From contig NW_002060971.1 in NCBI RefSeq assembly GCF_000150275.1, positions 303,857-367,856 of the forward strand: a stretch of DNA of 64,000 bases, written 5' to 3'. The stretch is from Trichoplax adhaerens (lineage: Eukaryota; Placozoa; Uniplacotomia; Trichoplacea; Trichoplacidae). The translations under genes and the position numbers were made by a program. Shown here one piece after another: positions 37,838-50,029 of the stretch (within the stretch, counting starts at the first letter, position 1; each line of letters opens with the position of its first letter). Under the pieces are notes generated by a model. It did no database searches. It saw nothing but the letters and a program-made list of their open reading frames with translations, and was not told the DNA's origin.

Positions 37838-39440
37838 AAAATGATTCATGGCGGTCGTGAAGAAAACCGTCTGGAAGTGATGGACAAACTCCAAAGCGAA
37901 CGATGCCCAAAAATGTGTTTGAATCTTATAAATTCATTCTATTTATTGAAATTATCTTATACTGTGAAAGAAGACGAGCTGAACGATATAAGTTGAACTT
38001 AACTTGTAAAAGTTGCTGCGCCAATGAAGGAAAATATTCGGTATTACGGAGCTCAGTATGGAATTGAACTGACAAGAAGCGTTCGAGCCGCAAAAATTTT
38101 CACTAGAGAGTGATTCTTCTATTTTATTCATTTTTTTCTAGGACTAAATACCTCCATTCTAATAAATTGTAATGCATATTTCACAGATGAAAGCATTAGG
38201 AGCAGCCTTTCCACTGGCTGTAAAGAATGCACACTGCAAGGTAGAGTGGAAACCTTCGCTAAAATCGCGTTCTGAATGGACTATGGCGCCAAATGGCGGT
38301 ATTGAAGTTAAACATTTATATAGGCATCCATCCAATCAGCTTTACTAATTTGAAAAATGAGCTAAAACTTGGTGATAAGATTAACGAAGAGCAGAGCTTT
38401 GAGGATTTAAAAGATCTTTCAAAAATTGAAACATGTTTTAAATAGTTATGACAATTCTTGTGCCCGCTGGAGTCTATTTGACCGCGGTCTTGCGGTAGCG
38501 AATTTTAAGGACTAGAGCTTTATGCCTGACATCTGCAAATAGTAGTTCATGCTGTAAGTTAACAGCTTGCGTAAAAAGTTTTCTCATTCGATTCAGAGTA
38601 AGAAATGGACATTTCATAGACTTTTAGTTTGAAGGTATATCATCTCGAACGCTCTGGTCATGGCAATATCGCTATTAGGGATAAAATCATGACATCAGCT
38701 AATAAGAAGAATAAATCAGCCTATTGTGCAATTGAGCTCATTTCACTTATGCATAAAAATCTCTAGTATTTAGCTCAAGTTGCCTTGTGCGTTCTTAAAT
38801 ATATCTACAATAGTTTGGGAGTCGTTTTGTTTCTAATTTAAATATGCTTAAATCATACGTAAATTGAGAATTATATTTGCAAGACTAGAGTAGCTGTGTT
38901 CAAGAACGCAGAGAGCAGCTTGAGCTAAGTACTGGAGCATTTTGTGGACAAATGGAATGGACTGTTGTATGCATGAATATCAATGCTTGGCCCCCGTCTA
39001 CGTCGAATAAATCGCTCGTACTTGGGTTAGAAAAGACGTATAGAAGTCCCCTTCTGTCTCATCCACATCGTCTATTTGCACTATATGCTACCCCAAATCT
39101 ATTTGAAATATGGCTTTGTTAATTAAACAGGGAAATTAGAAATAAAAGTTAATTTGGAGCAGAATAGCGCAGATGAATACGAGTATCTACAAGGTCAAAG
39201 TACAACAAAATTCTGCTAAACTCTTTCTTATCCTCCGGACGTGTAGACATCAACATCTGTTTCCTGCCGGATATAACAGTACCTCTACTTTAGTTCATAG
39301 CTTTTGCCTCAGGGTATAAAAAAATTCTTTATAATCTATTACCAGGTAATATTCGTCTATACAAAGAACAGAATGGGACTTTCGTGTGGACTCAAATATC
39401 GAAATCTAGTAACAAATTTCACCTGATATCACCCTAAATA
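37838..39440 (+). other. String of coding-like fragments, function unknown
   Basis: Several plus-strand frames have protein-like composition although none is long. They include an ATG frame at about 37850 (MAVVKKTVWK) and an overlapping one (GREENRLEVMDKLQSERCPK), then PMKENIRYYGAQYGIELTR (about 38030), KVEWKPSLKSRSEWTMAP (about 38240) after a possible acceptor TTTCACAG, LKNELKLGDKINEEQSFEDL (about 38350), VYHLERSGHGNIAIRDKIM (about 38635), YRSPLLSHPHRLFALYATPN (about 39040), LEIKVNLEQNSADEYEYLQ (about 39130) after ATTAAACAG, and IRLYKEQNGTFVWTQISKS (about 39352). They may be exons of a fast-evolving gene or a decayed one. I could not fix a splice chain or assign a family. Confidence 0.3.
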
Positions 39441-40278
39441 AATTCCGGTTAATAAAGAATTAGAGACTCGCATTTCCAGATGCTATCGTTATGTATGAAG
39501 GTATAGTGAAGTCAATTCTTAAGGGTCTACAATAAATCTGGCTAACTGGATTGAAAACCTGAATTAAGCTTTATTACAATAAAATCAACCGTAACTGTAT
39601 TTACAACAAACTGTTAACAAGAAGAACTCCCGATCTACTCGTTGCATACGTTTATAAATCCTAGCGCATAACTCATTTAGTAATGGTAGTAACATTATCA
39701 CGCTTCCAAACGCTCAGCATGGGCATTGAATTACCATATTTCACCTAGGCACGACCAACTAATCGTATTAAACTACGCAAGTATTATATCCTACTTTAGC
39801 ACATATTAGTAATTCCATATTTAGATAAGAATACAACTCAAGTCCAAAATTTACGACACTATCCTAAGAAATCTCTTTGAAGTGGGATAAAAATTTCCTG
39901 ATAGGCAACTGATTGAAAATTCAATCGTTAGACGGTTACTCTTCTATCATCCGTCCTTCAGATAGTATTACGAACAATCCGTAAACATTTAATGATCAAT
40001 CCAATCAAGTTATTAAAAGTAGGATAACACTGATGTTCAATAATACTCTATTTTGTCATGACAACAGCAAAGGCCATCTTCTAATTATAGTTATTTATAC
40101 GGATCTATAAATAATCCTACTCCATAATCTAATTTATATTTCCTTCATCATTTTGTTTTATGATCGTACAGTAGTATCAATGCGAGTACAATCTAAACTA
40201 TAGTATATAAGCCATAACGATTTTTTTCAAAGTATGAAACGAAAAAATTTAGCCAATGTCAGAGATTAAGTTGGTGTA

Positions 40279-42748
40279 TTAAGTATCAAGTTCCCTGGCA
40301 TACATTTTTAAATGACTTGAAATGCTTTTAAGAATTTCAGGTGTTTTAGCTATGACTTTTAAAAATTCTGCAGCACCATTCCTTGCCAAATAATCTATAG
40401 TTTCATCTGGGCAGTAAGATAGTAAATTGCAAAGTGCTCGTTCCGCTTGACAACTAATTTTCTCGTTTTCCGACTGTAAAGACCAATAAGAAAATAAGTT
40501 AAGGGTTATTCATTTAGTCAACAGTAAATTAATCCATATATCAACACTTGAATAGACACTAGACATGCTAAATAAAAAAATCATTCATAAGTCTACCATT
40601 AAAGATATTTTACAATTTTTTAGTACAGTAATACATATATATATATATACAATTGATGGATATTAGACATGCAAAATGGAAAAATTCATTCGAACGCCTG
40701 CCGTAAATGATATTTTACAATCTTTTTCAGTAAATTGATATACTGTACATGCCAACACATCAAATGGCCGTTAGATATGCGAAACAAAAAAATATCGTCC
40801 AAAAGTGTACCTATAAGTGATATTTTATAATTTTTTCGGTCATTTAATATACGTGTCAACAATTAAATGGACGTTAGACATGCAAATTCAAAAAATCTTT
40901 CAAACATCTACCTCTAAATGATATTTTATAATTTTTCAATAAATTAATATATCGATATATATCACGTATCAACAAATTAAGTGGATGTTAGATATGCTAA
41001 ATAAGAACAGTATCATCCATAAATTTATCTATAGATGACATTTTATGATTTTTCAGTAATCTAATATATCGCATGTCAACAATTGAATAGATGTTAAACA
41101 TGCAAAATAAAAAAATGTCATCTATAAATTTACCTATAAATGATATTTATAATTATTTTTTCGTATAAATTACTTTAAATATTCAACAGCTCTATGCATA
41201 TGAGACATGCAGAATAAGACATTCTTTCGTACGCAAGTTTACCTTTAAATGATATTTTATAATTTTTTCAAGATCTTTAACCTGTAATCAAGTATCGAAT
41301 AGAATATTGGAGATTAGACTAATTGAGTAGGGTAAATTGATCGATAGTCCTTACCAAGGCTTTAGCAGCGTTTTCGTATCGAGTAGTATTGGCAATGCAT
41401 CTCGCTATTTGATACTATGCAGCAACATTAGAAAAACGATGGAGATTATTTTTTAATTTTATTTACTGTATCAAGAAGATACTTGACATAATAATTATTA
41501 CAAACAACGGATCTTACCTCAACATCTTCACATTGACCATAATCAAGTATTAAATCGGTTAGGATAGCCAAATAATCAATTAGGCAAGCCTATAAGTCAA
41601 TTGGTGCAAAGAACAACGTAGTAATACTGCTATGTTATAGAGTAATGATAGGTAAGCATCTGATTTGTTTCAATATTAAAATCAGACGACATGTTTTACA
41701 ATAGTGAGGTATAGTAGGAATATTTTACCTGATCTTGCTGACTGCATGCCAAATTGGCTAAAAGACAAACTGCATTTCTCATGACCTGAGAAATAAATGA
41801 TATTGATCCGTTATATTGGTTGTTAATGGTAAAAATTAGCACGATTTAAACCGACGATAGAATTATCACAACGATGAGACATTGTCTGACTAGATATTGA
41901 CATTTTCTACCTGTTCACTGCCTTGATTGCACCCGTTATTGCCATATATTCATGTAAAGGCGGATAAGTAGCCAAAGTATGAATAGCACTCAATAAACAT
42001 TTTCGAATTTCTATATTATCTATCATTGCTAATTGAACTATCGCTTGCATGCCACCAAATTGGATCGCCTAAAATAAGGATAGGATAGTTAATTATACAG
42101 TACTATCTGTCCATCATTAATGGGTTCTTGCTTTCAGGGATAAAATAATAAACGTAATTGACTCACTTTCCTAATTCCATCACTTGTTTGCAACATATCA
42201 TTTATTTCTAGTGCTGCTATGTGCTGCTCACTCTAGGAAAAGAAATAACATTAAAATGGTAGGTAAGCAGCTTACAACCATGCCTACCCAAAGGTAATAC
42301 GGCTAAACAGAATAGTATAGAAGTCTAATACTATTTCAAGAAATCTTACAGGCTGTGATGAAATTGACTGAGCAACTAAGACTGCTATAGGTTTGCACGA
42401 ATCACAAACTCTTTCGGATTCCATCAAGTTATACTGTGGTAGGATAATCTAGTAATAAACGTGAAATATCATTCTTAAGTAAATCTAATAAACTAGCAAC
42501 TTCTAGAGTATATCTTCCTTCAAGTTCCTTTTGAACCGTTAGGCTATATCTTACTTTATCCTTGCAACATTTGTTGCAAAATACATCTCCACATTGCCTA
42601 CAGTGGTGCTTCCGCCGCAATTGATTAAATTTACTGTCGCACAATCGGCATGACTGAACATCATAATCGGCTACCCACCTACAGCATAAGAGAAGATGAA
42701 ATTTGATGATATCCATGATTGCTTAGATATACTATTATACATGGCCAT
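40279..42748 (-). CDS. FYVE zinc finger plus armadillo-repeat protein, multi-exon
   Basis: FYVE domains bind phosphatidylinositol 3-phosphate on endosomes. The FYVE lies at the very N-terminus: WVADYDVQSCRLCDSKF, then LRRKHHCRQCGDVFCNKCC and, after a GTAAGA intron, NLMESERVCDSC. The WxxD, RRKHHCRxCG and RVC motifs and all eight zinc cysteine/histidine positions are present. The following exons encode helical armadillo-like repeats: EQHIAALEINDMLQTSDGIR (about 42.2 kb), AIQFGGMQAIVQLAMIDN (about 42.05 kb), VMRNAVCLLANLACS (about 41.76 kb) and ERALCNLLSYCPDETIDYLA (about 40.43 kb). The stop is at 40279. The best start is ATG at 42748 in ACCATGGCC context on an 8-nt exon that splices directly to WVAD; an ATG at 42716 is the alternative. 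The last intron carries a tandem array. I know the two domain families but not a named orthologue. Confidence 0.85.
40530..41270. repeat. Degenerate tandem array, about 105-120 bp unit, in an intron
   Basis: About six to seven copies share AAATGATATTTTATAATTTT, a TCAGTAAATTAATATA-like part, CAACAATTAAATGG(A) and GTTAGACATGCAAA. They fill most of the intron before the last exon of the FYVE-armadillo gene. The units are AT-rich and non-coding on both strands. Confidence 0.8.
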
Positions 42749-45700
42749 GGTATGTGTCAATAGGAACAACCTAGGGAAGAAAAGATGATTAAACTACAAA
42801 CAACTGGCAGCTACTGTTGTACTATCTCTCGCTAATGAAATATCCTTTCTAGGAGAGGGTAACAAAACAATTACTAAATTCTGTAAGATTATCATGCCTA
42901 CAAAATATCAGATGTCATTTTTAACTCGTGGAAGTATATTTGCTACAGGTTATGAATAATTTGATCAATAAAATGATGGGGTTGCTGTTGTTTTTAAATA
43001 TGACATCCAGGGATTCGATTTTTAGATAGAGCAATATAATCTTTTGTAAATCTATTTTCGTCCAATTTCCAGATACAACTTGTAGATTAACCAAGTCTTA
43101 GTGCACTAATTTCACCATTATTCCATACAGGAATGAATATCCTTCAACGTTTAATTGCTACTCATGTATAGGACATTATAAAGGCTCTAAATTTAAGTAA
43201 ACGATGAATAGTCAAAAATAGATACCTTGATTTCGTCAGACGAAAAGGTACAGAGGAGAAACAATTTTTTCGACCTTCCACCTTGGCCAGGCAAATATCA
43301 ACTCCATCGATACGAAGCATGATTAACGTCGTTTATAGGTATCCTTTCCAAAAAATTGTTTACTCCCACACTGTATCATTGATATTGGCTTCAATTTCCC
43401 TACTAGAATTAGGGGATATCTGTATATCGTATTCCCTGAACTACTGAAATTATATCGACGAATCGATCGATGATAAATTAAATTACAGTAATCAATGCCG
43501 GATGTGCTAAATATGTCGAATATCGGACAAGGTAAATTATATAGTCTTCAAATTCAATATTGGTCTATATAAAGAAGAAGAATATTATCGGTTGTAACTT
43601 ATTTTAATCAACTGGGTAATCGTTGTGTCTCCACTCATCAACTTTGCAATGAGGTACAATTAGATTAGAAGAATTGACTACTTCCACTCTTCCGCGAGGA
43701 TTATCTTACTGTGCTTAATGATGATATAGTTTACTTAGTTATGCCGCTATTGCGTTATAGTTACATGGTGTAAAAGCACTCCTGCATCTCGTCACAAAAC
43801 GTAGTCAAGAGCTCTATTTAATCCTCATGATGAAGAAAAATTTTCCGATTGCTAGCCATGCTGGGACTAATTAACTGTAAACAAACAAGTAGGAGGTGCC
43901 AGTAGTATCGATGCTCGATTACTGAGTCACCCGATGCTGTCAATATATTTGTATGAGAAATTGGGTAGAGAGTATTTTGACCAGGTCGACTTATGCCAGT
44001 TTAGGATTACTCTTTCATCTGTAATTATACTAATGATAGAATGTCTAAGAGATTGATTGATTTATATACTGTATAAAATCGCAGATTAACTACTCAGGCA
44101 GCTTCTATAGTTGGCATCGATTTCAGATATTTGAGAAAGTCGAGGGAGTAACGTTATGGAATACTGTGGATAGACGACGATACGATCAAGGATTGCGAGT
44201 TGGAATATTTGAGGCAGAAAATCGAAATCTTCAATCATAGAAAATCACCTGGAGAGTTTTATGTATAGGTCGAGCCATGTTAGTCTATAATAACTACTTT
44301 ACCTGTAATTATATTGTATCTAGTAAATTAAATGAATATAAATCGCATGATACATACGGTGCAGGATTGGAGACCAACTACATAAACATTTTAATATTTG
44401 GTACTGTTACAAATCTAAGTTTGTAGCTAGGAAAATTATTAAAGCTACTACAGAAACTATAGTACGATAAATCTACTGTCAGGTTTGTCTTTCCTGACAT
44501 TTATCAACAGTACACTCTAAATACTGGCGATCTCGTATCACCAAGAGGAACAGTAATACCACCAGTCTCTCTTTTAACAAATCTGAATCCAAACTTTATT
44601 GAAAAAAATTAATCAGTTTATGGTAATAAGTCAACATAAACATATGAGTTATCATTTCATAGATAATAGTATAAAAATATCCACTTATCCATTAAAGTCA
44701 TGCAAAACGTTATAGATAAATTAATATTAACATATTCCCAGATAAGTAATCCTAGGGAAACTATGTTACAGCAGCTATGCAAATGTTACTTCTCAACAAG
44801 CGTACATTTTGGATACTTGACAAAGTTTAGAGGGTAATGCTGTTAATAAACAGTTAGGTAATGCTCACTAAGGACTATAAGGTGAAATATTAGAAGCAAT
44901 AATTCAAATTATCAATTAGCTCTTGATTAACTAAATGTTTGTCATAGATTGAAGCAAGAAACTTTACATAGTGTACGCTGGCTCAAGTCTGCTTTATTTG
45001 AATGTTCATCTTTAGCTACTAAAAAAACAGTTACAAGTTAAGGCCATTTTAAGCTGAAAAATAGCGTAAAGTAGAGACTCCATACGATGGGACATACTGT
45101 CGTATAAATAAACGATCATAAACATGTCTCATCACTATACAAACAATAATCATCCAGTATAGCTTGAAACGATGCAATTTAAATCTAAACATGCAACTAA
45201 TACAGAGTGATTACGGTATATAATTGAAGCTATTAGCCACTAATATATCAAGTACTAGTAGGTAATCTCACCTCTATATTGTTTCGGATTCAATATCTAT
45301 GTCAATTTCTGTGTTAGCAGCTGTTACCCCTTGCCTGGTCTCATGATTGATATTACGGATTAATGATCTACCCGTCTTTTGTCTGACTTTAAATTATCAA
45401 GGCTCCTTAAATTACCGTATCTTTGAGAATTTTTTGTTTTCCCTGAAACTAGACTTCCCTTTACACAAAATTGATGCAGATAAAAGCTTACTATCGTATG
45501 CAATTCTATCTACGGTATTATCATACCATGACAAGTCATATATATACAAGTATTGCAGTGCTATAACTAACATACTTACGAACGTTACAATTTCAAACAA
45601 CATATTAGATAACTTACTGTATGCTATGAGACATCGTAATATCAAATTGATTACCTCAGTTATTCTATAGATGAAATAGCCACCATAAAACTTTGATAAA

Positions 45701-48700
45701 TTTTAAATATGCTTATATGTTTGCAAATGCAGCCTGGATGATACCTTTCTACTTTAATTAATAATGGTTACAATCGAGTCTTTAATGAACGACATATTTT
45801 AACCCTTGCTTTAAACATCATTTAACTAGTGTAAGACAGAAAATATGTTCATTAATGCTTCCGGAAACGAGTACATTTAAAGAAAGTGTATAAAATATAA
45901 AGTATTACTTGTATTTGTAAGCTATTATGATGTATCTTATTATCAGCACAATGATGATTGCGAATAAGTTCAGCCAGATGATTTGTATTATTTCATCCCT
46001 TTAAATACAGTGGCACACTGGTTGGATTATAAATTAATAACCACGTATCAATGATCTCGTGATTTAGAAAGCTTTATAATTTAGCAGCCTTAATAGGCCA
46101 GATAGTTTGAGAATAAATCTTGTTCTAGTATAAGCATAAATTTGTAACAGCTGTGATCGCATAGCATTGATAAAATGGATCGAGTATAAAATCATGCACA
46201 TTGATGCTGGTAATGTCATAACCTTCACAAACGTCTGTTTTTTAAGCAATTAGTAGTGTGTATAGACTTTAGTAGCCGTACATAAGGCCTTTATTTAGAA
46301 CATTATGTAGTAAAATATTTTATACTGATAGGTAAAATAAAGCCGTTTTGTGACCGAAATGAAATATTTCTATAATAGTATTATTAGTATTAAATTATGT
46401 GAAAGATCTGAAAGGTATATTAAAAAAAATTTCTTCATCTTAAACAAAGAAAGGTCTTAGGGGCATAGAATTTAAAAATATTTAGAAATCTTCTTGGAAA
46501 CTTAATATACTCAGTATTTTATAAAATATCTAGAATAAACTCTAGTATATTTTAATTATGTTTCTATATTTAAGATGGCAGGAATTTACTTTAATAGGAG
46601 AGTAAACTGACACCATTTTAGGTATAACCATTGTAACTGATCCTGTTGTATTCTGGAAGATTAAAAAAATGAATAAAATAATACTTTAGTCAATCCAAAC
46701 ATGAACTGAAATACTCATATATTGTTAATAGTTCAAATTCGGATAATTTAAATTATCAGCAATGCAGTCTGCTGTTTCATAAACTTTCGTCAAAGCTACG
46801 TATATGTGAATTCGAATAACTGTAATGCTATAGTATTGCAATATTAAAAGCTTACTGGTAATTTTTACAATATTAATTCCTAAAGGACTTCGAAGAATGA
46901 TGATCATCAGATTGATTTATTCGTAATTATCGTGGAGTAGTGATTTAAAAATGCATAAAATTATTGCAGCATAATACTGTGCTTAATATTATTACCACTA
47001 TTAATGTGAACTTTAAGCTATTTGCTTCAAATCTATGTAGTAGAACAATACATATAGTTTAAAGAGTAAACTTTTTCTATAAATATATAAGCATGTTGAG
47101 CTTCGTAAAGGTATTCTAAAGGTGTTACTGCATGACTTATATCTATAGAATTTAAATAAATATATTTCAATTTAAAAATATCTACAAACAAGGTATTATT
47201 CAAAATTGATGTAATAGAACTATAGTATAAATATGATGTACTGGAATGTGTGTCTATTTCTTTTCGGTCATGGCATTATTCACTAACCTATGTGCAAATG
47301 AGATAAATACTTCTAAGATTGTAATATAGGAAAAAGTTCACTAGCAGCACAGAAATTATGCCACGTGCATTAAAATAAAATTGCTATATTATAACTAATT
47401 CATGAATATAGCTAGTAAAAAAAACAACAGCCGTATTCTGTAACTGTTGTTTTAAAAAAATTAAACGAATTCGAATAAATTGTATACAATATTACTTGCC
47501 AACAAAAGTAAGATTATAGGAATTTATTTAAATTGTACTGATGACGCATCAAAATTTAAATTGGTCCGTATTTACGAAATTACAATAATTTTACGTAAGT
47601 AACTGTTGAAAAGAGTTATTGATACTTAAATTCCTATAAATATGAAGAATAAAAAATTGTATCTTCATTTTTTGTCTGCAGCAAATAATTTCAATTTTAT
47701 TCTTTTGCTTTAATCATTCTCTGTGAATAAACACTTGTTCAATCTCGGAAAGAAGAAAAAAATTAGAAAACGAAAGTGTATGCTTTATATAGGGCTATCA
47801 ATAGTTCTTGCCAGCACTAGCAGTTAGTTACTCTTGTCAGCCAGTATAACAATGCTTTTATCCCAACTAAGAAAGATTTCTGTACTTTGTCTTTGGGTTG
47901 AATTAAAATCGACATAAAAATGAGTAGCCTGCAGGGCTATGAGAAGCAAGCTTTCCTAAAGTCATTTAATACAGTACAATATCACCGTATAAATTTAGCT
48001 GTTAAGAACAATAATGTCTTTGACTAATGCTAATCCATCCATCCATCATATTGATAAATTTTAATAAATAACGCGAGGTAATTTAAATTTATTATTATTG
48101 CTACTTTATTAGTTTATTTCTATGCCTACGGCCATCTCGTATATTCGTAATCGCAATGGTGTTCAATTTAATAAATAGTATAGTGTTGAGTATTTTCGTG
48201 GGGAAGTCTACGATTCAGATATATGACATATAGTATAATTAAAAAAAATGAAGACTGCAGCGAATGCATGTTCTATTGCCTTTATCAGATCATTATAGTC
48301 AAGACATAATGAAATGAAATAATATTAGGAAATAAAGCATTAAAATTCAGCACTATTTTATTGAGAATTTTACAGCAGTTGTGATGTTGTGAAAAGTCAG
48401 ATAATGCCTATTCTTTTTTACAGTAAAATAACAATCACGCCACAGTGCTGTTCTGAATTGCATGCCAATGATATTTAGAATTATGTCCTACTGACGACTA
48501 TTGTTTAGCCAGAGTAAGGATAATAAAGATCTACTAATGAACTGTTTGGATGACTAGACATCGCTAATCGTATTCTGTATTCTATCAGAGTAGCTTAAAT
48601 CTTCAAAACATCATACTCTAATTGTAGTGGAATTAGCATATTGGTATTAATTTCCATCTATTATTTCCTATACTTTGATAGACTGTAGCTCGAAATAGTC

Positions 48701-50029
48701 AATAATACTGGACATTAATGCTTTGGCTTTGATACAAATAACATTTCATAATTCTGACAAGCCTATCCCTATTTTCTCCACTAACTTTACTCTCAAACGT
48801 TGGCTACATAATATTAAAATGCAAAACTTTTGCTGGTTGATAATCGTAATTAGAGGCAGATTTAGATCTGTTAGTAATACTATATGATCAATTTTACTGC
48901 TTAATCCAATTCATCGAAGCTAGCAATCATAAAATGAGTTTGTATTGATCATGGTCAATTCAGTGGCAGAGAATTGATCTATATTATATAATTTCATGTT
49001 AGTTTCTTTTTTAGTCAATAAAAAACATTTAAAAATAATTACTTTATCTTGAGGATGTTGATAATGTATTAACATGCCTACAGTATAAAATATGGAAAAG
49101 TCAATACGTTTGGATTGCTCATATCAACTATCCTATAAGATTTTGTTTAAATCATTGAAAAGGTAAAGCATCTTTATTTCCGTATAGTCGCTTCTTTACG
49201 CTAATTTTCTTTTTTGCCATCGGCCTAAAGCGTGGAACCGGTTAAAAAATTATGAAGAAAAAGGGAAAAAATGTCGTTCTACATCAGTAATCAAGTTGAT
49301 TTATTGTTAATAACAGTAGGGGGAACAATATCGTGCAATGAGAAAAAATAGCCATTATAATTCCCCTACGTGGAATGTATTAATGATCAATGTTGTATAA
49401 TATAAAATTAATCATGTTGTAATTTGGCTAAGATAGCAGAAAATATTGAATATAGACTATTTTATAGCAGAATAACTGTTTTGTTTTCACCATATCCAAG
49501 CTTAATGACGTCGCAATATAGTAGAACAACGTAACCGCGATGATCTGTTGTTACTATAGCAACACATAATTAAAATTCTTCCCGACGAAAAGTTATTAAT
49601 GGACTATCCAAGCTAGACAAAGACTTTAACGATCTATTTGAGTTAAACATTAGTATAGGATTGAGTTGAATTCAAAACCCAACACGATTAACTGAGGGTA
49701 ATGTTATGCTAAATTAATAACGGTTAAAAATAAAAGTTTTTATAGTTTTGACAGTAGGGTGTTGTATACCTCAGCAAGAGGATAATAGACCAGTAGAGTA
49801 GACAGTTGAATTATTTGGTTTGTGTATTAAAATTATTCTTTTTAAATCCAATTTTGGTATAGTGATCTTCATTGACGTGGTATAAATCGATCAGTACCGT
49901 TTAAGTCGGCTAGCTGTATCCAAATCACGTCACAGTTATTTGTTAAAAGGTGCGGATTCGTGTTTAGGGATCAATTCTTGGCCAAGAAATTATTTGCAAC
50001 CATTAGAAAAGTTGTCTCATTCGATCAAG
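42749..50029. other. Long AT-rich intergenic region
   Basis: About 7.3 kb without a recognisable gene. 43.2-44.6 kb holds coding-like fragments (separate entry). From about 44.7 to 50.0 kb the DNA is very AT-rich with short frames only. The longest, 107 codons at 45347-45670 (+), is overlapped by a 77-codon frame on the other strand and shows no motif. The promoter of the gene starting at 50030 must lie at the right edge. Confidence 0.6.
43220..44620. other. Unassigned coding-like fragments
   Basis: Plus strand: FFDLPPWPGKYQLHRYEA (about 43275), SSIDARLLSHPMLSIYLYEK (about 43902) running on to GREYFDQVDLCQ, then, after an acceptor-like TCGATTTCAG, IFEKVEGVTLWNTVDRRRY (about 44130), and YTLNTGDLVSPRGTVIPPVS (about 44513). 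On the minus strand the frame MLRIDGVDICLAKVEGRK (about 43320) also looks coding and overlaps the first plus fragment. I cannot tell which strand is real or whether the region is a relic. Confidence 0.25.

Larger units (their letters stand above)
37442..40278. other. Spacer with repeats and unassigned coding-like fragments
   Basis: This lies between the acylphosphatase 5' end and the 3' end of the FYVE-armadillo gene. It starts with a GTAC repeat pair (37625-37822). From about 37838 to 39440 several plus-strand fragments look coding but do not join into a recognisable protein (see the separate entry). 39450-40278 is plain AT-rich DNA. Confidence 0.6.

Noticed and set aside
45347-45670. 107-codon plus-strand frame
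   Set aside because: Composition is that of AT-rich DNA (Leu, Ile, Tyr, Asn, Ser), an overlapping frame exists on the other strand, and no motif is present.
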